Positions 20,064-31,405 are shown, counted from the stretch's first letter. The stretch is 64,000 nucleotides of DNA from Rutpela maculata (GCA_936432065.2 OW386292.2:99095829-99159828), one strand, 5' to 3'. Program-made: numbers and translations. Notes: generated by a model from the sequence alone, not told the origin.

Positions 20064-22480
20064 GCAGGAGGGGCAAACCGTCATCCATCTAGCCTTTGGT
20101 GAGTAGCGCCACCACTTACTCCAGCTGGGGATGTAAAATTGAACCGGCAGCTCTAGCGCATCCGGGAGGGGAAAGAATCTTCCCCTCTGGTGTCGGTCGT
20201 GGGCTTGCTGGGCTAACCACCCACAAGCTGAATCTTCCGGTTCCTGTTGGCCGAAGACAGGGCCCCCACGATCGACCCCGTGCGGATGGGGGTCAAGGGC
20301 AAGGTGGTGGGGCCCAATAAGATCGACAGCCCATTGTTGACGACCGCGATGAACAAGGACGCTTTGAGTGGACAGATGAAATGAGAGACAACCTTATGCA
20401 GTGCTATGAAAGCAGTGAGCCCGCGCGAAGGGGATACATGAGGCGAATGCATGTTCTGTGGTGTGCAAGGCACCCAGAGCACAGCGCCTTCACGCCACAA
20501 AACCTGCATGATTATGTATCCCACCTTCGTCGCAGGGGCTACGTGAGAGCTGCTCCTCAGTCGGTGAATGAGGTGGCCGAAGGTCCACCGAATGAACCGG
20601 TTGAGGATGCAGTCCCTGCCGTTCCACCAATATTAGAGGGCCTCAGTACCAGACGGGGGCTACACCACATAAAAACCCCCAGGCCACAAGATCTGGCCAG
20701 AGTGGATGAAGAACTTCGTGAAGCGCTACCAGAACGGGCTGACATCTGGCACATAAACTGTGCCGTGTATGCCGCCGTTCAACGCTTTTCTCGGTTGGAG
20801 AGGCGCAATACTGCCTCCCCACAGGAGAGGGCGGAGCGGCGCATACAAAAGATTGAAGCCAAGATCCGGTCGGCGAAGCAACACGCATCCCGTATCCAAT
20901 GTGTGATGGACTATATGGCGGCCAATAAGCCGTTCACGCCTAAAGTACGTCGAATAACCGCCAACTTAAGACGCGTCCATCACACACTCAATGAGGCAGT
21001 GCTGCGAACCACCAAACAGCACAGTCTCGACAGGATACGGATGCTAGTGGTTTGTAAAAAATCACTAGTAAGGCGGGCGAGGGGGTTGGCGGAAAATAAA
21101 CTCTTCCGCCAAAAGCCCTCGCGCCTTTTCGAACCGCCTCCGCGTGTTGCAGAGAATCCGCCGACTGTAGATCAGGTGGAAAATTTCTGGAAAACGTTTT
21201 ACGAGGAGAAGCTTCCACTCAACCGAGACTCTCCAGCCCTGGCACACTTTGAAGCCTTCTGTCAAAGGCTTCAACAACCAAACGAGGTGTGCCAACCGAT
21301 AACTCCAGAAGAGATTCAAAGAGCTCTTGAGGGCTCTAAGAACTTTGCTGCTCCAAGTCCCGACGGGATCAATAACTTTTGGTGGAAAAAGTTATCCGGT
21401 ATCCACCACCATTTGGCCAGAATTTTCAATTCATGGCTAAATGGGGAGCAGCAAATTCCTTCTTGGGTTGTTGAGAGGCGGACAGTGCTGATCCCGAAGA
21501 ACGGAGATTTGTCTAACCCAAAGAACTACCGGCCGATAACCTGCTTAAACGCATGCTACAAGGTGTTTACACGCATTTTGTATATGCGGTTGCTCCACGC
21601 AGTTGAACCGGTTTACGAGCGGATATATGAGCAACGAGGGTATCGCTGGCTGCAAGGAGAACCTGCTTATTGACAGGTGTGTCACGCAGGACTCCGTGCA
21701 GTATAAGCGAAACCTCCATGGCCTGGATCGACTACCGAAAGGCATTTGACATGACATCTCAGGACCTTATTTTACACTTGCTCCAATGTCTTGCGGTGCC
21801 CGGTCCCGTAGTGAGATGTATTGAAGAACTGATGCCGCTTTGAAGGACTCGCTTTACCATAACATCGGGTAACGATAGAGTCCAGACGGAGCCGGTATCG
21901 TTCAGAAGGGGAGCATTTCAGGGAGATTCCCTCAGCCCCCTTCTGTTTTGCATCTCACTACTGCCTTTATCCGTTTCACTCCGGAAAACCCGTGGCTACA
22001 ACTGCGGTACCCCTGGCGATAGGAGGCATAAGGTCACCCATCTGTTTTATATGGATGACCTTAAACTTTATGCCTCCGGAGAGAGGGACCTACACCAATC
22101 CCTCAGGGTGGTACAGGAGTACACGCAGGCTGTCGGTATGGAGTTCGGGTTAGACAAATGTGCGCTGGTCCATCTCAAGAGAGGACGATGCGGGGACTAC
22201 GGAGAGGACGCGCAGCTCGTAGACGGAAGCATCTTACATCATCTAGATGCCGGTGAGTCGTACACTTACTTGGGTGTCGAGCAACGCTCCACCCAAGAAG
22301 TGAGTGTAGTGAAAAACGCTCTCCGCGGCAAGTATCAGCACCGACAGATCTGGTCTTCAGAACTGTCGGGGAAGAACAAGGTGTCTGCTACCAATATGCT
22401 TGCCGTTCCGATCATTTTCTACTTCTTTGGGGTAGTGAAATGGAGCCGAGAAGAGTTGCGTCAACTCGACGCGACTCGAA
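20064..22480 (+). mobile_element. R4/R2-group non-LTR retrotransposon, 3' truncated
   Basis: A GC-rich block starts sharply after the AAT tract and ends near 22,480, where composition drops back. It encodes a single long protein with reverse transcriptase but without an upstream AP endonuclease, which fits the R2/R4/NeSL elements that use a C-terminal restriction-like endonuclease. That C-terminal domain is missing because the copy is truncated. There is no poly(A) tail or visible target duplication. Confidence 0.75.
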
Positions 22481-22490
22481 TATATCAGTT
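20333..22490 (+). pseudogene. Reverse-transcriptase polyprotein of R4-like element, frameshifted
   Basis: Frame open from about 20,330 (first ATG 20,381) to a stop at 21,671-21,673: a conserved N-terminal region, an Arg-rich helical segment, then RT with NYRPITCLNACYKVFTRIL near 21,525-21,580. After a break around 21,640-21,660 the protein continues in another frame (FDM near 21,748; a TGA at about 21,841), then GDSLSPLLFCIS near 21,930, the catalytic YMDD at about 22,048-22,059, and YTYLGVEQ near 22,262. It stops being recognisable after LDATR near 22,475. The restriction-like endonuclease and zinc finger expected next are absent. A shorter GC-rich frame at 20,096-20,320 may be the frameshifted N-terminus. 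Confidence 0.75.
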
Positions 22491-22811
22491 AAATTTGGCA
22501 CATCTTACGTTCAAGACAAAAAAGATCTCGACGGGTCGGAAATATTTGAATTTGACGAAAATAGGGATGATCCAGAACTGATTCGGATAAGAATATATTT
22601 CCGATTTAGAAACGCTACGACGCGCCGATGTGAATAGTAGCGACAAAATACGCCGATCTCCCGTGACATACGCGAAATCGAAAAATCCCGATTTTGTCAA
22701 CTCTTTGTGGGCCAATTTAAAAACGCTTTTTGGACGCCAATGTTACTAAAAATTTTATAGGGATGATGACTCAACGTCATATCAAAAATTCGGCCGTTTT
22801 TCCCCTATAAT

Positions 22812-24012
22812 GTGTGCGGGGTCCTTTCAGCATCGTTGGATCGTACCGTGCCATATGTTCCATGCCAAGCATACCGGGCCAATACTGCTGTTGAACATAG
22901 CTGTGCCAGTAGTAGAATTATCTCGGAAATTTTCAATCTGTTGGAGCAGCTATACACGTTTTTCTCTGGCAGTATTAAAAGAAAAATTAAATACTGTCAA
23001 AAATTCACTACAACTTGGAAATTTGACAAAAACACGATGGATTGCTCGTGCGGAAACCATCACAGCTGTGTACAGATCTTTAGAAATTATCGTGGAAATG
23101 CTCGATGAAATTGCTCATAATCCTGTTAACGAATTCGATAATAACACAAAAACGCAAAAAGCATTTGGTTTGTTCAAAAGAATTTTAACATTTGATTTTA
23201 TAGTGAGTCTGAACTTTATGCCAAGAATAACGTATAAAATGCAAATTACAACTAAACTGTTGGAGTCGATCGAACTAAACGTAATTGACGTGCTAAGCAT
23301 TATGAAAATTACAGTAATTTCTTTGGAAAATATTCGCAATAAGGATGAAGAAATGAATAATTTTATTGATGCAGCCAAAGTTTTCGCAGAAAAATTAAAT
23401 GATGGAGATTTTAGGAAACACCATAGACGTCATCTGGCTCCTAAACGACTAGATATGAATGCGGAAAATCCAGCCCATTTAACTATGCACCAATTCTATA
23501 GAGGAGAATTGAAAGATGTGTTAAATTGCTTAATACATTTCTTAAATTCTCATATTAATGTTAAATAATAATAAAATTCCATTGGCTAAAGATATAAACA
23601 TTCAAAATTTAAAGCGTGTTGTGGATATGTATTCTTGTGATGATAATAAGCCTGATGTATTTGCCCTAGAAAGTGAACTAGAGGTGCTTTTTAGCAGTGT
23701 GGAGAAGCAATGTCCATGAAAGAAATAGTTCAAAAGCCAGTTGAGTTTAAGCAAATATTGAAACTTGCATTTCGTCTATGTCAGTTTGTGGTAACTGCTG
23801 GTTTCTCTACAGCCACAAATGAACGAAAATTCAGTTTACTAAAATTTGTGAAAAGTGATACAAGATCTACAATGGATGATTCGAGAATGGATTCACTTAT
23901 GCTATTGTATTCCGAGAAAGACTTAGCCGACAATATTAATTTATTAAGACTAGTTCAGTTGTGGGCATCAATGAAACGCAAAGCAATACCTGTGTTACCA
24001 AGTCCTAATTAA
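22812..24012 (+). pseudogene. ZMYM1/DUF4371-type hAT transposase remnant
   Basis: The N-terminal segment reads in one frame (CASSRIISEIFNLLEQLYTFFSG near 22,905) and shifts at about 22,990 to the frame of TKTRWIARAETI (near 23,028). It runs to 23,568 and continues in pieces (FALESELEVLFSS near 23,661). The C-terminal hAT dimerisation domain is at about 23,780-24,000 with FSTATNERKFSLLK (near 23,804) containing the conserved Glu-Arg pair. The zinc finger and first catalytic Asp region are missing or scrambled before 22,800. This family commonly appears in insects as zinc finger MYM-type protein 1-like predictions. The gene is decayed. Confidence 0.7.
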
Positions 24013-24056
24013 TAAAGTATACAGTATGCGCTACGGCACTGTAGGCCGGTGACTTA

Positions 24057-24180
24057 ATTCTGGCAGATAAGGGATTTTTAATACATGATATATTACCTGC
24101 AGGAGTGTCTGTTAATATTCCACCTTTTCTCATGACACCTCAATTTTTTTCCGAGGAATCCAGGCAAACGGTAGTTATTG
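24057..24180 (+). pseudogene. DDE_Tnp_4-type transposase fragment
   Basis: Forty-one codons reading ILADKGFLIHDILPAGVSV and NIPPFL match the block around the last catalytic Asp of DDE_Tnp_4 (Harbinger/ISL2EU, often with THAP) transposases, where the family shows ADRGF..NIPPF. Nothing else of the gene is recognisable; it directly follows the hAT remnant. Confidence 0.55.
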
Positions 24181-24778
24181 CTTTAAAACAAACAACCCAT
24201 TGACCTCCGTTAAGCTAGCAGGATCTAAGTTAATGCACCTTGTTTATGTTAATGCCAAAATCTATAATTGGGTGTCGTTACAGCTACTGAGAAAGACTTA
24301 AATAAATCAATTTCGGCGTACTTATTTATATATATTTTTTTTATAGAATACATATATCCGAAAATACAGGTATATATTTTTATCAAATATTGGTATTTAA
24401 TTTTAATTTCTGCAAGGACGTTTTAATGAAAATATTAAAGAATACAAATTGGGTGATAAGCAGCGATCGTAATTTTGGATTTAATTTCAGGTGCGTCGTT
24501 ACAAGGATTTATTAAAATATGCATACATTATTAGTTGTAAATATGTATACATGTATTCTATTAGGCCAAAATAAATGAGAAACTCGTAAGGTAGGTTCGT
24601 ATTATATTTAATTTCGATTTAATTCTGTAAGAAAGAACAAACTTTAAGTTTTTGATGTAAAATTTTATATATCTACCTATATGTGCCATTGGAATTAAAC
24701 CCAAATTCCGATCATTGGTGATAAGTCACCGAATTTGCTTCATATTAAATCCAAGTCGATTTTTCGTAAGGCTAGATC
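24181..24778. other. AT-rich interval, no gene seen
   Basis: No coherent frame, no structured repeat noticed. Confidence 0.25.
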
Positions 24779-25102
24779 GGAGGTCTTAGGAAACAATGAT
24801 CGACATAAAGACGAAATCTTCGATCTGTGTTGATGCAAAGAGATGATGGAGAATATATAAAGTCAGTCGGTCAACCTTTTCATGTATATGTTGATAGTAT
24901 GGAACAATTGATGATTGCATTAAAAAATGAAGGACCTATTGGAGGTCTTAGGAAACAATGATCGACATAAAGACGACATCTTCGATCTGTGTTGATGCAA
25001 AGAGATGATGGAGAATATATAAAGTCAGTCGGTCAACCTTTTCATGTATATGTTGATAGTATGGAACAGTTGATGATTGCATTAAAAACTGAAGGACCTA
25101 TT
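24779..25102 (+). repeat. Near-perfect 162-bp tandem duplication, 54 codons per unit
   Basis: Units 24,779-24,940 and 24,941-25,102 differ at only about three positions. Each contains the same protein-like frame (MQRDDGEYIKSVGQPF, then VYVDSMEQLMIALKNEGP), and because 162 is a multiple of three the frame phase is kept, although a TGA near the unit start separates the two. The high identity indicates a recent event compared with the decayed surroundings. The protein is unrecognised. Confidence 0.85.
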
Positions 25103-25104
25103 AT

Positions 25105-26575
25105 TTAATACAGTAAAATTAATAGTTGACCCGGAACAAATTCGTAACAAGCTGATTTCTTAGGGATTGAATTTTATGGCTCTAGGACTCTCTGACTGAA
25201 AATTCCAAAAAATCCGCCGTACAGAAATGAAGAAAAAATGCGCCGACATGTTGTAATTAGGCACTTTTTTCCTTTAATCGGTAATAGCCCACACGGATGA
25301 CACTTTAAGAAAAAAGTAAGGAGACAAAATATTGAGAGAAAGAGCTAAGTTGTAATGTGGTCTAAAAGTTTTTTGCAATCGTTTAAATATTAGCAAATTT
25401 ACGGTTGTCAAAATGACAGAATTATACAAAAAAGATTACTTTTTGTATTTTAATATCCAGTTCTCTGGATTAAGATTGTTGCCTAACCAGACTTGAATTT
25501 GCCAGTACACTCTATAAATATGATATTTAGTGGCATCGGATGTTGGCGGAAGAACTGCTAGATCGAAGTGGTGGAAAATATTTTGCCTAGCAGAAATCTG
25601 ATTATACCTAACGAACCCGTAATCATTTAAACTATTAGTTTTTTTACTGCCATACCATCTTAAAATAAATTCATCCCCAGTTACTGCAAGCTGATGTGCT
25701 TCAGCAAATTTACTTTTGAAAATTAATAGGCTGTTACTTAGTTCAATATTATTTTCTAAAAATGAAAATACTGTTTTTTGACCTTTTTATAAAATGCAGA
25801 AGAGGTATCGCATCCGGAGATGGCATGTGTAAATAAAATATTTTTTACTACATTTTCACTTATTTCTGAATGTAACTTACAGATATTCGTTATTTTATCA
25901 GATTTACCTCCATCACCGGGTCTCACCATGTACACATTTTTTGTTTTACAATGTTCAGTGAGTAACGTTATTATGTCTATCTTGACCCACAACTATAACA
26001 GGGTTACACATATCAGCTGATCAATCAATAGCAGTGTTTACAATTAAATAATCAGCATCGTACATTTGACTGTGATATTGTTTTGCGAAAAATCTGATGT
26101 TAGAAGTTTAATTGATCTTTATTTGACGCTGATGCTAAAAATTCGTTTTGGGATATCTGTTTAATTAGTATTACCAACAAAAGTTTTTGTTGAGTATTGT
26201 CATATTTTTATGGTGTTAAAATACAAAAAAATACCCTTTTTTATGAGAATTTGTCATTTTTACAACCATACCTTCGTTAATATTTAACTGATTTATGCCA
26301 TACTGAAGCTTAAACTCTTTCTCTCAAAATTTTGCCTCTTTATTTTTTTTCATAAAGTGTCATCCGTGTGGGCTATTACCGATTAAAGGAAAAAAGTGCC
26401 TAATTTCAACATGGTGGCGCATTTTTTCTTCATTTCTGCACGGCGGATTTTTTGGGATTTTCATTCAGAGGCTCCTGGGTAGCCATAGATACAATCCCGA
26501 AGAAATTAGCTTGTTACAAATTTGTTCCGGGTTTGGTCAAAATTTAATTCTATTTTACTGAAGTAATTTTACATT
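25105..26575. mobile_element. DNA transposon with about 230-bp terminal inverted repeats
   Basis: The left arm (about 25,105-25,350) and right arm (about 26,290-26,575) are inverted copies. For example AATCGGTAATAGCCCACACG at about 25,277 is inverted near 26,370, and AAATCCGCCGT near 25,211 is inverted near 26,441. Arm identity is high towards the middle and drops near the outer ends. The 0.95-kb interior carries a decayed minus-strand gene. Target duplication was not resolved. Confidence 0.75.
25435..26175 (-). pseudogene. FEN1/PIN-nuclease-like ORF inside the long-TIR element
   Basis: Read on the minus strand, pieces in two frames give QYHSQMYDADYLIVNTAID (near 26,075), then NPVIVVGQD (near 26,005). 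DIITLLTEH and the ORF at 25,756-25,992 with HAISGCDTSSAFYK follow, and, after a frame change, GDEFILRWYG (near 25,690) and YRVYWQIQVWLGN (near 25,500). The order of Asp-bearing motifs (DAD..., GxDxDxxxLL-like, GCDT) resembles PIN/FEN1-type nuclease active sites. I recall the GCDTTSAF protein type as frequent in invertebrate genomes but know no agreed name. Function is inferred from motif layout only. Stops and a frameshift show decay. Confidence 0.5.
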
Positions 26576-26607
26576 TAGACGCAATCGGTAACGTACACAG
26601 TAGACTC

Positions 26608-27042
26608 AAAGGAGAAGGGTCTGTTCTGGGCCGGTTATTCCTTGAGGAAAAAACTCGAAAAACATTTTTTTAGTATCTACTAACAATGTTTAATCGATAC
26701 CACCCCAAACGAAACTTCCCCCACCCCCTCTTTTTACCCCCCGTCACCCCGCCCCCTCCCATCTCTTCCGAAACAACGAAAATACACGTACTAAATCAAA
26801 AATATCCTTATTCAGCAACAGTCATGTTAAAATGTTTCAATGACCTGCAAAAAAATCAACTGAATGCTGATTATTTAATAGTTTAGGGGGGTATAAATAG
26901 GGGAGGGGAGTGCGGGAAAGTTTCGTTTGGAGTGAAATCGATTAAATATTGTTAGTAGATACTAAGAAAATGTTTTTCGAGTTTTTTCCTCAAGAAATAA
27001 ATTAGGCCGAAAACCGGCCTTAGAGACCCTCCTCCTTTGTAA
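26608..27042. mobile_element. Fold-back MITE, about 435 bp with about 120-bp arms
   Basis: The left arm (26,608-about 26,745) and right arm (about 26,895-27,042) are inverted copies; AAAAAACTCGAAAAACATTT at 26,647 recurs inverted near 26,970-26,990. Outer ends read AAAGGAGAAGGGTCT and, inverted, AAAGGAGGAGGGTCT. The centre is unrelated and non-coding; the pyrimidine-rich ORF at 26,686 is an artefact of the arm. Confidence 0.75.
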
Positions 27043-27299
27043 GGAAACAGCCACTCTATTACGCTGGCGAGATAGTGTCCACCTTTAACAAGAGGATAGT
27101 TCTGATTTTAAAAGGGCAACGATGCAACATCCATAGGGATTTGGTTAGCTAAATTTAAAGCATTCTGCATCCACAATAAAAAAAAACGGCCGATATTCAG
27201 AAAAGTCCTGACAGACTTCAGCTTCGCACTCATCAACGCCACTCTTCATTTTTGGAATAATTTGACTCTAATACACTATTTAGTCATAACATTTAAATA

Positions 27300-28830
27300 T
27301 GCAACAACGAAAAACGATGCTCGTAGTAAGAAATTAACCCTGGTCAATGTTTACTGCTCCCATTTCTTTAAAATGGTGACAAAGGATATTAAAATATAAG
27401 AATCTAATGAACCTAACCAATGCTTTCTCAAGAAAACGATAGCAGTGTGTATAAACTTCAATGAATTCGATTTGATAGAGAGATGGTCTGTTCATTTAGG
27501 AATAATTATGCTATCCCGTGAAAAGAATGTTTACGCGGACAAAGCGCTTAAAAAGTTTCTGAATGTCTGTTATGACTCTACTAAAATAGATAACGAAGAT
27601 CTAAAAGATTTAAAAGATTCCTCATCTGGAGATAAGATAATGTCCGCTTCTGACGACACTTTGTATGAAAAGCGTAACTTTTATAAACATTTTAAAGGCA
27701 TTCAAATTAAAATACAAAAAAACATAAAAAAACGGGAAGAAGGACATGGAGAAAAGAATAATTATTATAACGAGAAATTTTTTGAAATTATTTTAAAATT
27801 GCCTATCTTCCTCTGTATCAGGGTTGACTCATAATGATTCACAAAAAGTTATTAGGGTTAGTAATGCACATGTTGAAAATTGGTTTTCAATGGTGAAAAA
27901 TACTACTACGAATACAAGCAATCTTCAAAAATGTAGTAGATCCCTAAGACTGATTAGAAAGAGAGTATTAGCCTATTATAAGGAAATAATGCTGTCAGTA
28001 CCGAAGGAGAGTTGTGCCTCCCGGCCAAAAAAAATGTGACACCATAAACGATTTGGAATATTGTGAAGAATGGAACAAGAGGAAACCATCAAGTCAAAGT
28101 AATTCTGATAAATGCCATTTAAATCGAATATCCGATGATATTCAAAAGAAAAAGGAATTAATAAATTCAAATAAAGAATTGTTAGGAAAATCGCTGTTCC
28201 TTCTGCGAATTAAACTCACACAGGAGTCTTGAAAAGACATCAAAATTAACACCAGAGGTGTTAATTGTGATTGAGAGAGATTGGACAGATTTGGTACGAC
28301 GAACGGAAGAAACGTTTACCGACATCAAATTTCGGCGATGTTTGTCAGTTAAAGAAGGAAGAGGCCAAAATTAATTTTGTAGAAAAGCTTCTATATTCAG
28401 AAAAACTGGATCTACCGGCTATGGTATAAAATATGAAAAAGCAAGTATAGACGCCTATAAAAACAAACGTCCCTTACCAAAACTTATCGTGGGTTGCTTA
28501 CTCATTGACGAAGAAGTCATTTTTAGCGTGCTCTCCTGACGGTTTAGTTAATATCGATGGTACGTTGGAAGTAAAACATATATATACGTTACGGACCAGT
28601 ATCGAGAAATTTTAAGAACTCCCAAAGACGCAGCTGTTGTACATATGAAAAACCATTTCAAGAATATTGATGAAATTGCCTCAAAACTCAACTTGTACAA
28701 TAGGAAGACAAACTTGATCAATGAGGTTTATTTTCGCCATGACATAAAATGGATACGTGTAGACACCTATGGGTGCTACAACTGGATGACGTTAGCGGAT
28801 AAGGAACCAAGAGCCAAAAGTAAATAAATG
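27300..28830 (+). pseudogene. YqaJ-like exonuclease-containing gene remnant
   Basis: A first module (about 27,320-28,040) includes a helical segment with SNAHVENWFSMVKN (27,863-27,904), a pattern I associate with a recurrent arthropod protein type. A second module (about 28,250-28,640) carries fragments of a YqaJ/lambda-exonuclease-like fold: GYGIKYEKASIDAYKN near 28,420, SPDGLVNIDGTLEVKH across frames near 28,535-28,578. The SPDG...xEVK pattern holds the metal-binding Asp, Glu and Lys of that nuclease family. A third frame (28,645-28,827) completes it until a small inverted-repeat element at 28,783. Multiple frame changes make it non-functional. Whether the two modules were one gene is an inference from order and spacing. 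Confidence 0.5.
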
Positions 28831-28938
28831 ATTCTATTATGCCTACTGTGTCATAAAGGTCACCATCATTAATTTCGTTGAGTTTTTAAAAATCGATATT
28901 TTTGGCGCTTGGTTCCTTATCCGTTAACGTCATCCAAT
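28783..28938. mobile_element. Palindromic mini-MITE, about 156 bp
   Basis: TGGATGACGTTAGCGGATAA at 28,783 and the following GGAACCAAG are repeated inverted at about 28,908-28,938 (CTTGGTTCCTTATCCGTTAA and CGTCATCCA) with one difference, around a 90-nt non-coding loop. It interrupts the YqaJ-like frame and supplies its last codons. No clear target duplication. Confidence 0.65.
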
Positions 28939-29339
28939 TATAAAACATCATTAGATAAATTGACTGACTCCATTTTACAAAGTCGATATTTTAAGGAAAA
29001 TGAATACGCATGAGATAAATCCCGACGGTATTGTTCTAGCTGTGTATAATGGAAACAAGGACAGCCTAAGTGTAGAAAAACTGACAAATCTTAAAAAATA
29101 ATTACCATTTATCAAGAAAGAATACAGGCCGTATTATCACAACATACTTGGAAATGACCAACCTTGTGATCCAAAATCGCAGAACTGTCTGATTACCTAA
29201 AAATTGTATAGTGTTTTAATAATAAAAAAATATGTTTAGTTTCTTTACACTTTTATTCGCTAATTCCTACACTCGATTTAGCAATTTTCAAATCATTTTA
29301 AGATACCTAAAACAAAGAACTAGTCGCGTGGCAAAGAAA
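28939..29339. other. Interval with only decayed frames
   Basis: Weak coding-like stretches (for example near 29,100-29,200) may be the tail of the YqaJ-like gene; no assignment is possible. Confidence 0.2.
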
Positions 29340-29930
29340 AAATATGAGCTTAAAAATTAAAAAAAATAAAATCAGAGCTGTTAGCAGCTTTAAAAAAGCA
29401 GGAATTGCTCCATTCAATAGAAATGCCTGCAGAAAAATTTGATTCAGAGTCCCTTAGGATGAAAAAAATAAACAAGTTCTAATTGAAACAATACCACACA
29501 CTTTGAAACAATACCCCACACTTCCAATGATAAGTCCAATACTTACAGTTTTCCTATTATTGAAAAATCTGATAGTTCTACTACCACTGCGCCTAGTATT
29601 GAAGTTATTCCAGGAACGTCAGTTAGCAATAAACGTGTCGATATCGTCCAAACACATTCTTCAAATCTATCATTTGAATAGTTGTTATTGAAAGTAAAAC
29701 AGACAGCTGTACCCAAATCTGTGAAAAGAAGAAAAATTGAACAACGTGTGGAGGGCGTAATCAAATTTAAGGTTCTCCAGAGACTCGTTTCCGAGGAAAT
29801 GAGAGGCTTGACAAAATGAGAACAAAAATAAAAAACAAGACAGAACGAAAAACTAAACAAGCTGAACACAAAAAAGGAGCAAAGAAAAGAAAGCGTTTCA
29901 GTACAAGTAGTGGAAGTTCAGAAGAATGAT
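29340..29930 (+). pseudogene. C-terminal tail of a pogo/Tigger-like transposase
   Basis: FKKAGIAPFNRNA near 29,390 and PAEKFDSESLR across a frame change near 29,428 match the segment after the DDE domain of pogo-like transposases (family pattern: F.k.GI.PfN..a.p...f). A Ser/Thr-rich linker and a Lys/Glu-rich tail (KSVKRRKIEQRVEG near 29,716) follow. The catalytic domain is absent here and this piece is not in continuity with the pogo gene at 16.5-18.2 kb. Confidence 0.4.
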
Positions 29931-30246
29931 CTGATGTAGTTTATCAGTTGCAAGACAAAGCAGGCAACGTTAATTTGATAGAGTGAGGTGTGGTAAAGTT
30001 CCCCGAAAATCGCGGTTTACACTCCATGAAGTCACCGCTACATAGCCACAACGCCATTGGAACATAGCTGGACAAGTTCCGGGAACGTGACCAGGAAGTT
30101 GCGGTAACCGAAAAATATTCCCCATTTTGGTCGTACGCGCGTAATTGGAACGTTCCTGTTATGCGTTTGTTACTGGTGACAGAACACTTTAAAGTACGTA
30201 ATAGTCTTCGCTACGTTCCAGCAACTAATGGTCGAAAGTAATATCG

Positions 30247-31405
30247 TTGTGCCAACCCACTCAGCCATGGTACCCTTTGTTCAATAAAATACTGACACCT
30301 GATCCAGTTATACTTAAGCGTAACATTGATTTGCTCTCTTCTTCGTTTAGGAAGAATCACCCTCTGCAATCCAAGCTTACCCTGGTAGCTGGCAGGTTAT
30401 GTGGCAAGCTCCTAAAAAAGGGATATCCAGAACAATCGATTGTCACCACCCTGAATTCCATTTCAGAATCCACTTTAAAACAGTACAGTACACCATGTCA
30501 AGCATGGTGGAATTACTGTACACAAAACAATTTGGATTAATTCGTAGGAGACGTATCGGTAATACTTGTTTTTATGCAGGAGGAATTTCAAAACAAATAT
30601 GGCACTCTCAGCCAACGCCGGTCAGCATTATCTCTCATTTTTCCTGAACAAACAGGGAGGGACATCCTTATACGAAGGTTTTTAAAAAGTGTATTTAGAC
30701 CTCCAAAACCCAGGTATAACGTAACTTGGAACCCAAAAATTGTTCTGCATTACATCGACTCACTGGGACCAAATGAGGGGTTATCTATATTAAATTTGAC
30801 AAAGAAACTGACTAATCTCTTAGCTCTGTCTACTGATCATAGAATCCAAACTGTACATCTAATCGTGCTGGACAACATAGTTTTTGATGAAGAAGGTGTC
30901 TCTATACTCTTTATGTACTTATTTCTGATCAAATAAAAGCATCAAGGGTTAACGCCCATCAATCATGCTTAAAGGTACCTTATTGTGATGCGAAACCCTG
31001 CTTATGTGTTGCGTCAACACTTTTAGCATACGTAGAAAGAACAGCAAAGCACAGATCAGAAGACAATGTTTACTTATTTACTACTGCTAGAGGTCCCTAC
31101 AGAAGAACTAGTAAAACTAGGATTAGCAGATGGATTAAACAAATCTTAGGAATTGCTGGAATAAACCCAAATATATTCTCTGCGTATTTCACTCGACATG
31201 CCCCTACCGCGGCAGCCGCTAGTATCGTGGGACATTATCACGTCTAGCATTTTTACAAAACTTTATAATCGACCCCCAGGAGACCTGAATAACTTTGCAA
31301 GATCAGTGATATTTATCTTTAAATATCAGGAAAGCTACATTCACATTATTATAGATTTAATAATTATAAGAGAGTTGTCCACGTCCTTAACTGTGTTTTA
31401 TTCGC
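30247..31405 (+). pseudogene. Tyrosine recombinase (DIRS/Crypton-like) remnant
   Basis: Frames in succession encode a SAM-like N-terminal core-binding region (NSISESTLKQYSTPCQAWW near 30,450-30,515, then LSQRRSALSLIF near 30,607) and the catalytic half. The catalytic half has DHRIQTVHLIVL near 30,835 (first catalytic Arg), ISRWIKQILGIAGINPNIFS near 31,122, then an altered HxxR box (AYFTRH, the first His replaced by Tyr) near 31,182. LYNRPPGDLNNFA near 31,261 holds the nucleophile Tyr. Frame changes and stops make it inactive. Tyrosine recombinases of this type are carried by DIRS-like retrotransposons and Cryptons; no RT was found alongside, so the carrier is unresolved. Confidence 0.7.

Noticed and set aside
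20096..20320. Separate gene upstream of the R4-like ORF
   Set aside because: GC-rich frame inside the same element, more likely its frameshifted N-terminus or 5' untranslated region.
26686..26886. Proline-rich 66-codon ORF
   Set aside because: It lies across the C-rich arm of a fold-back MITE; no protein features.
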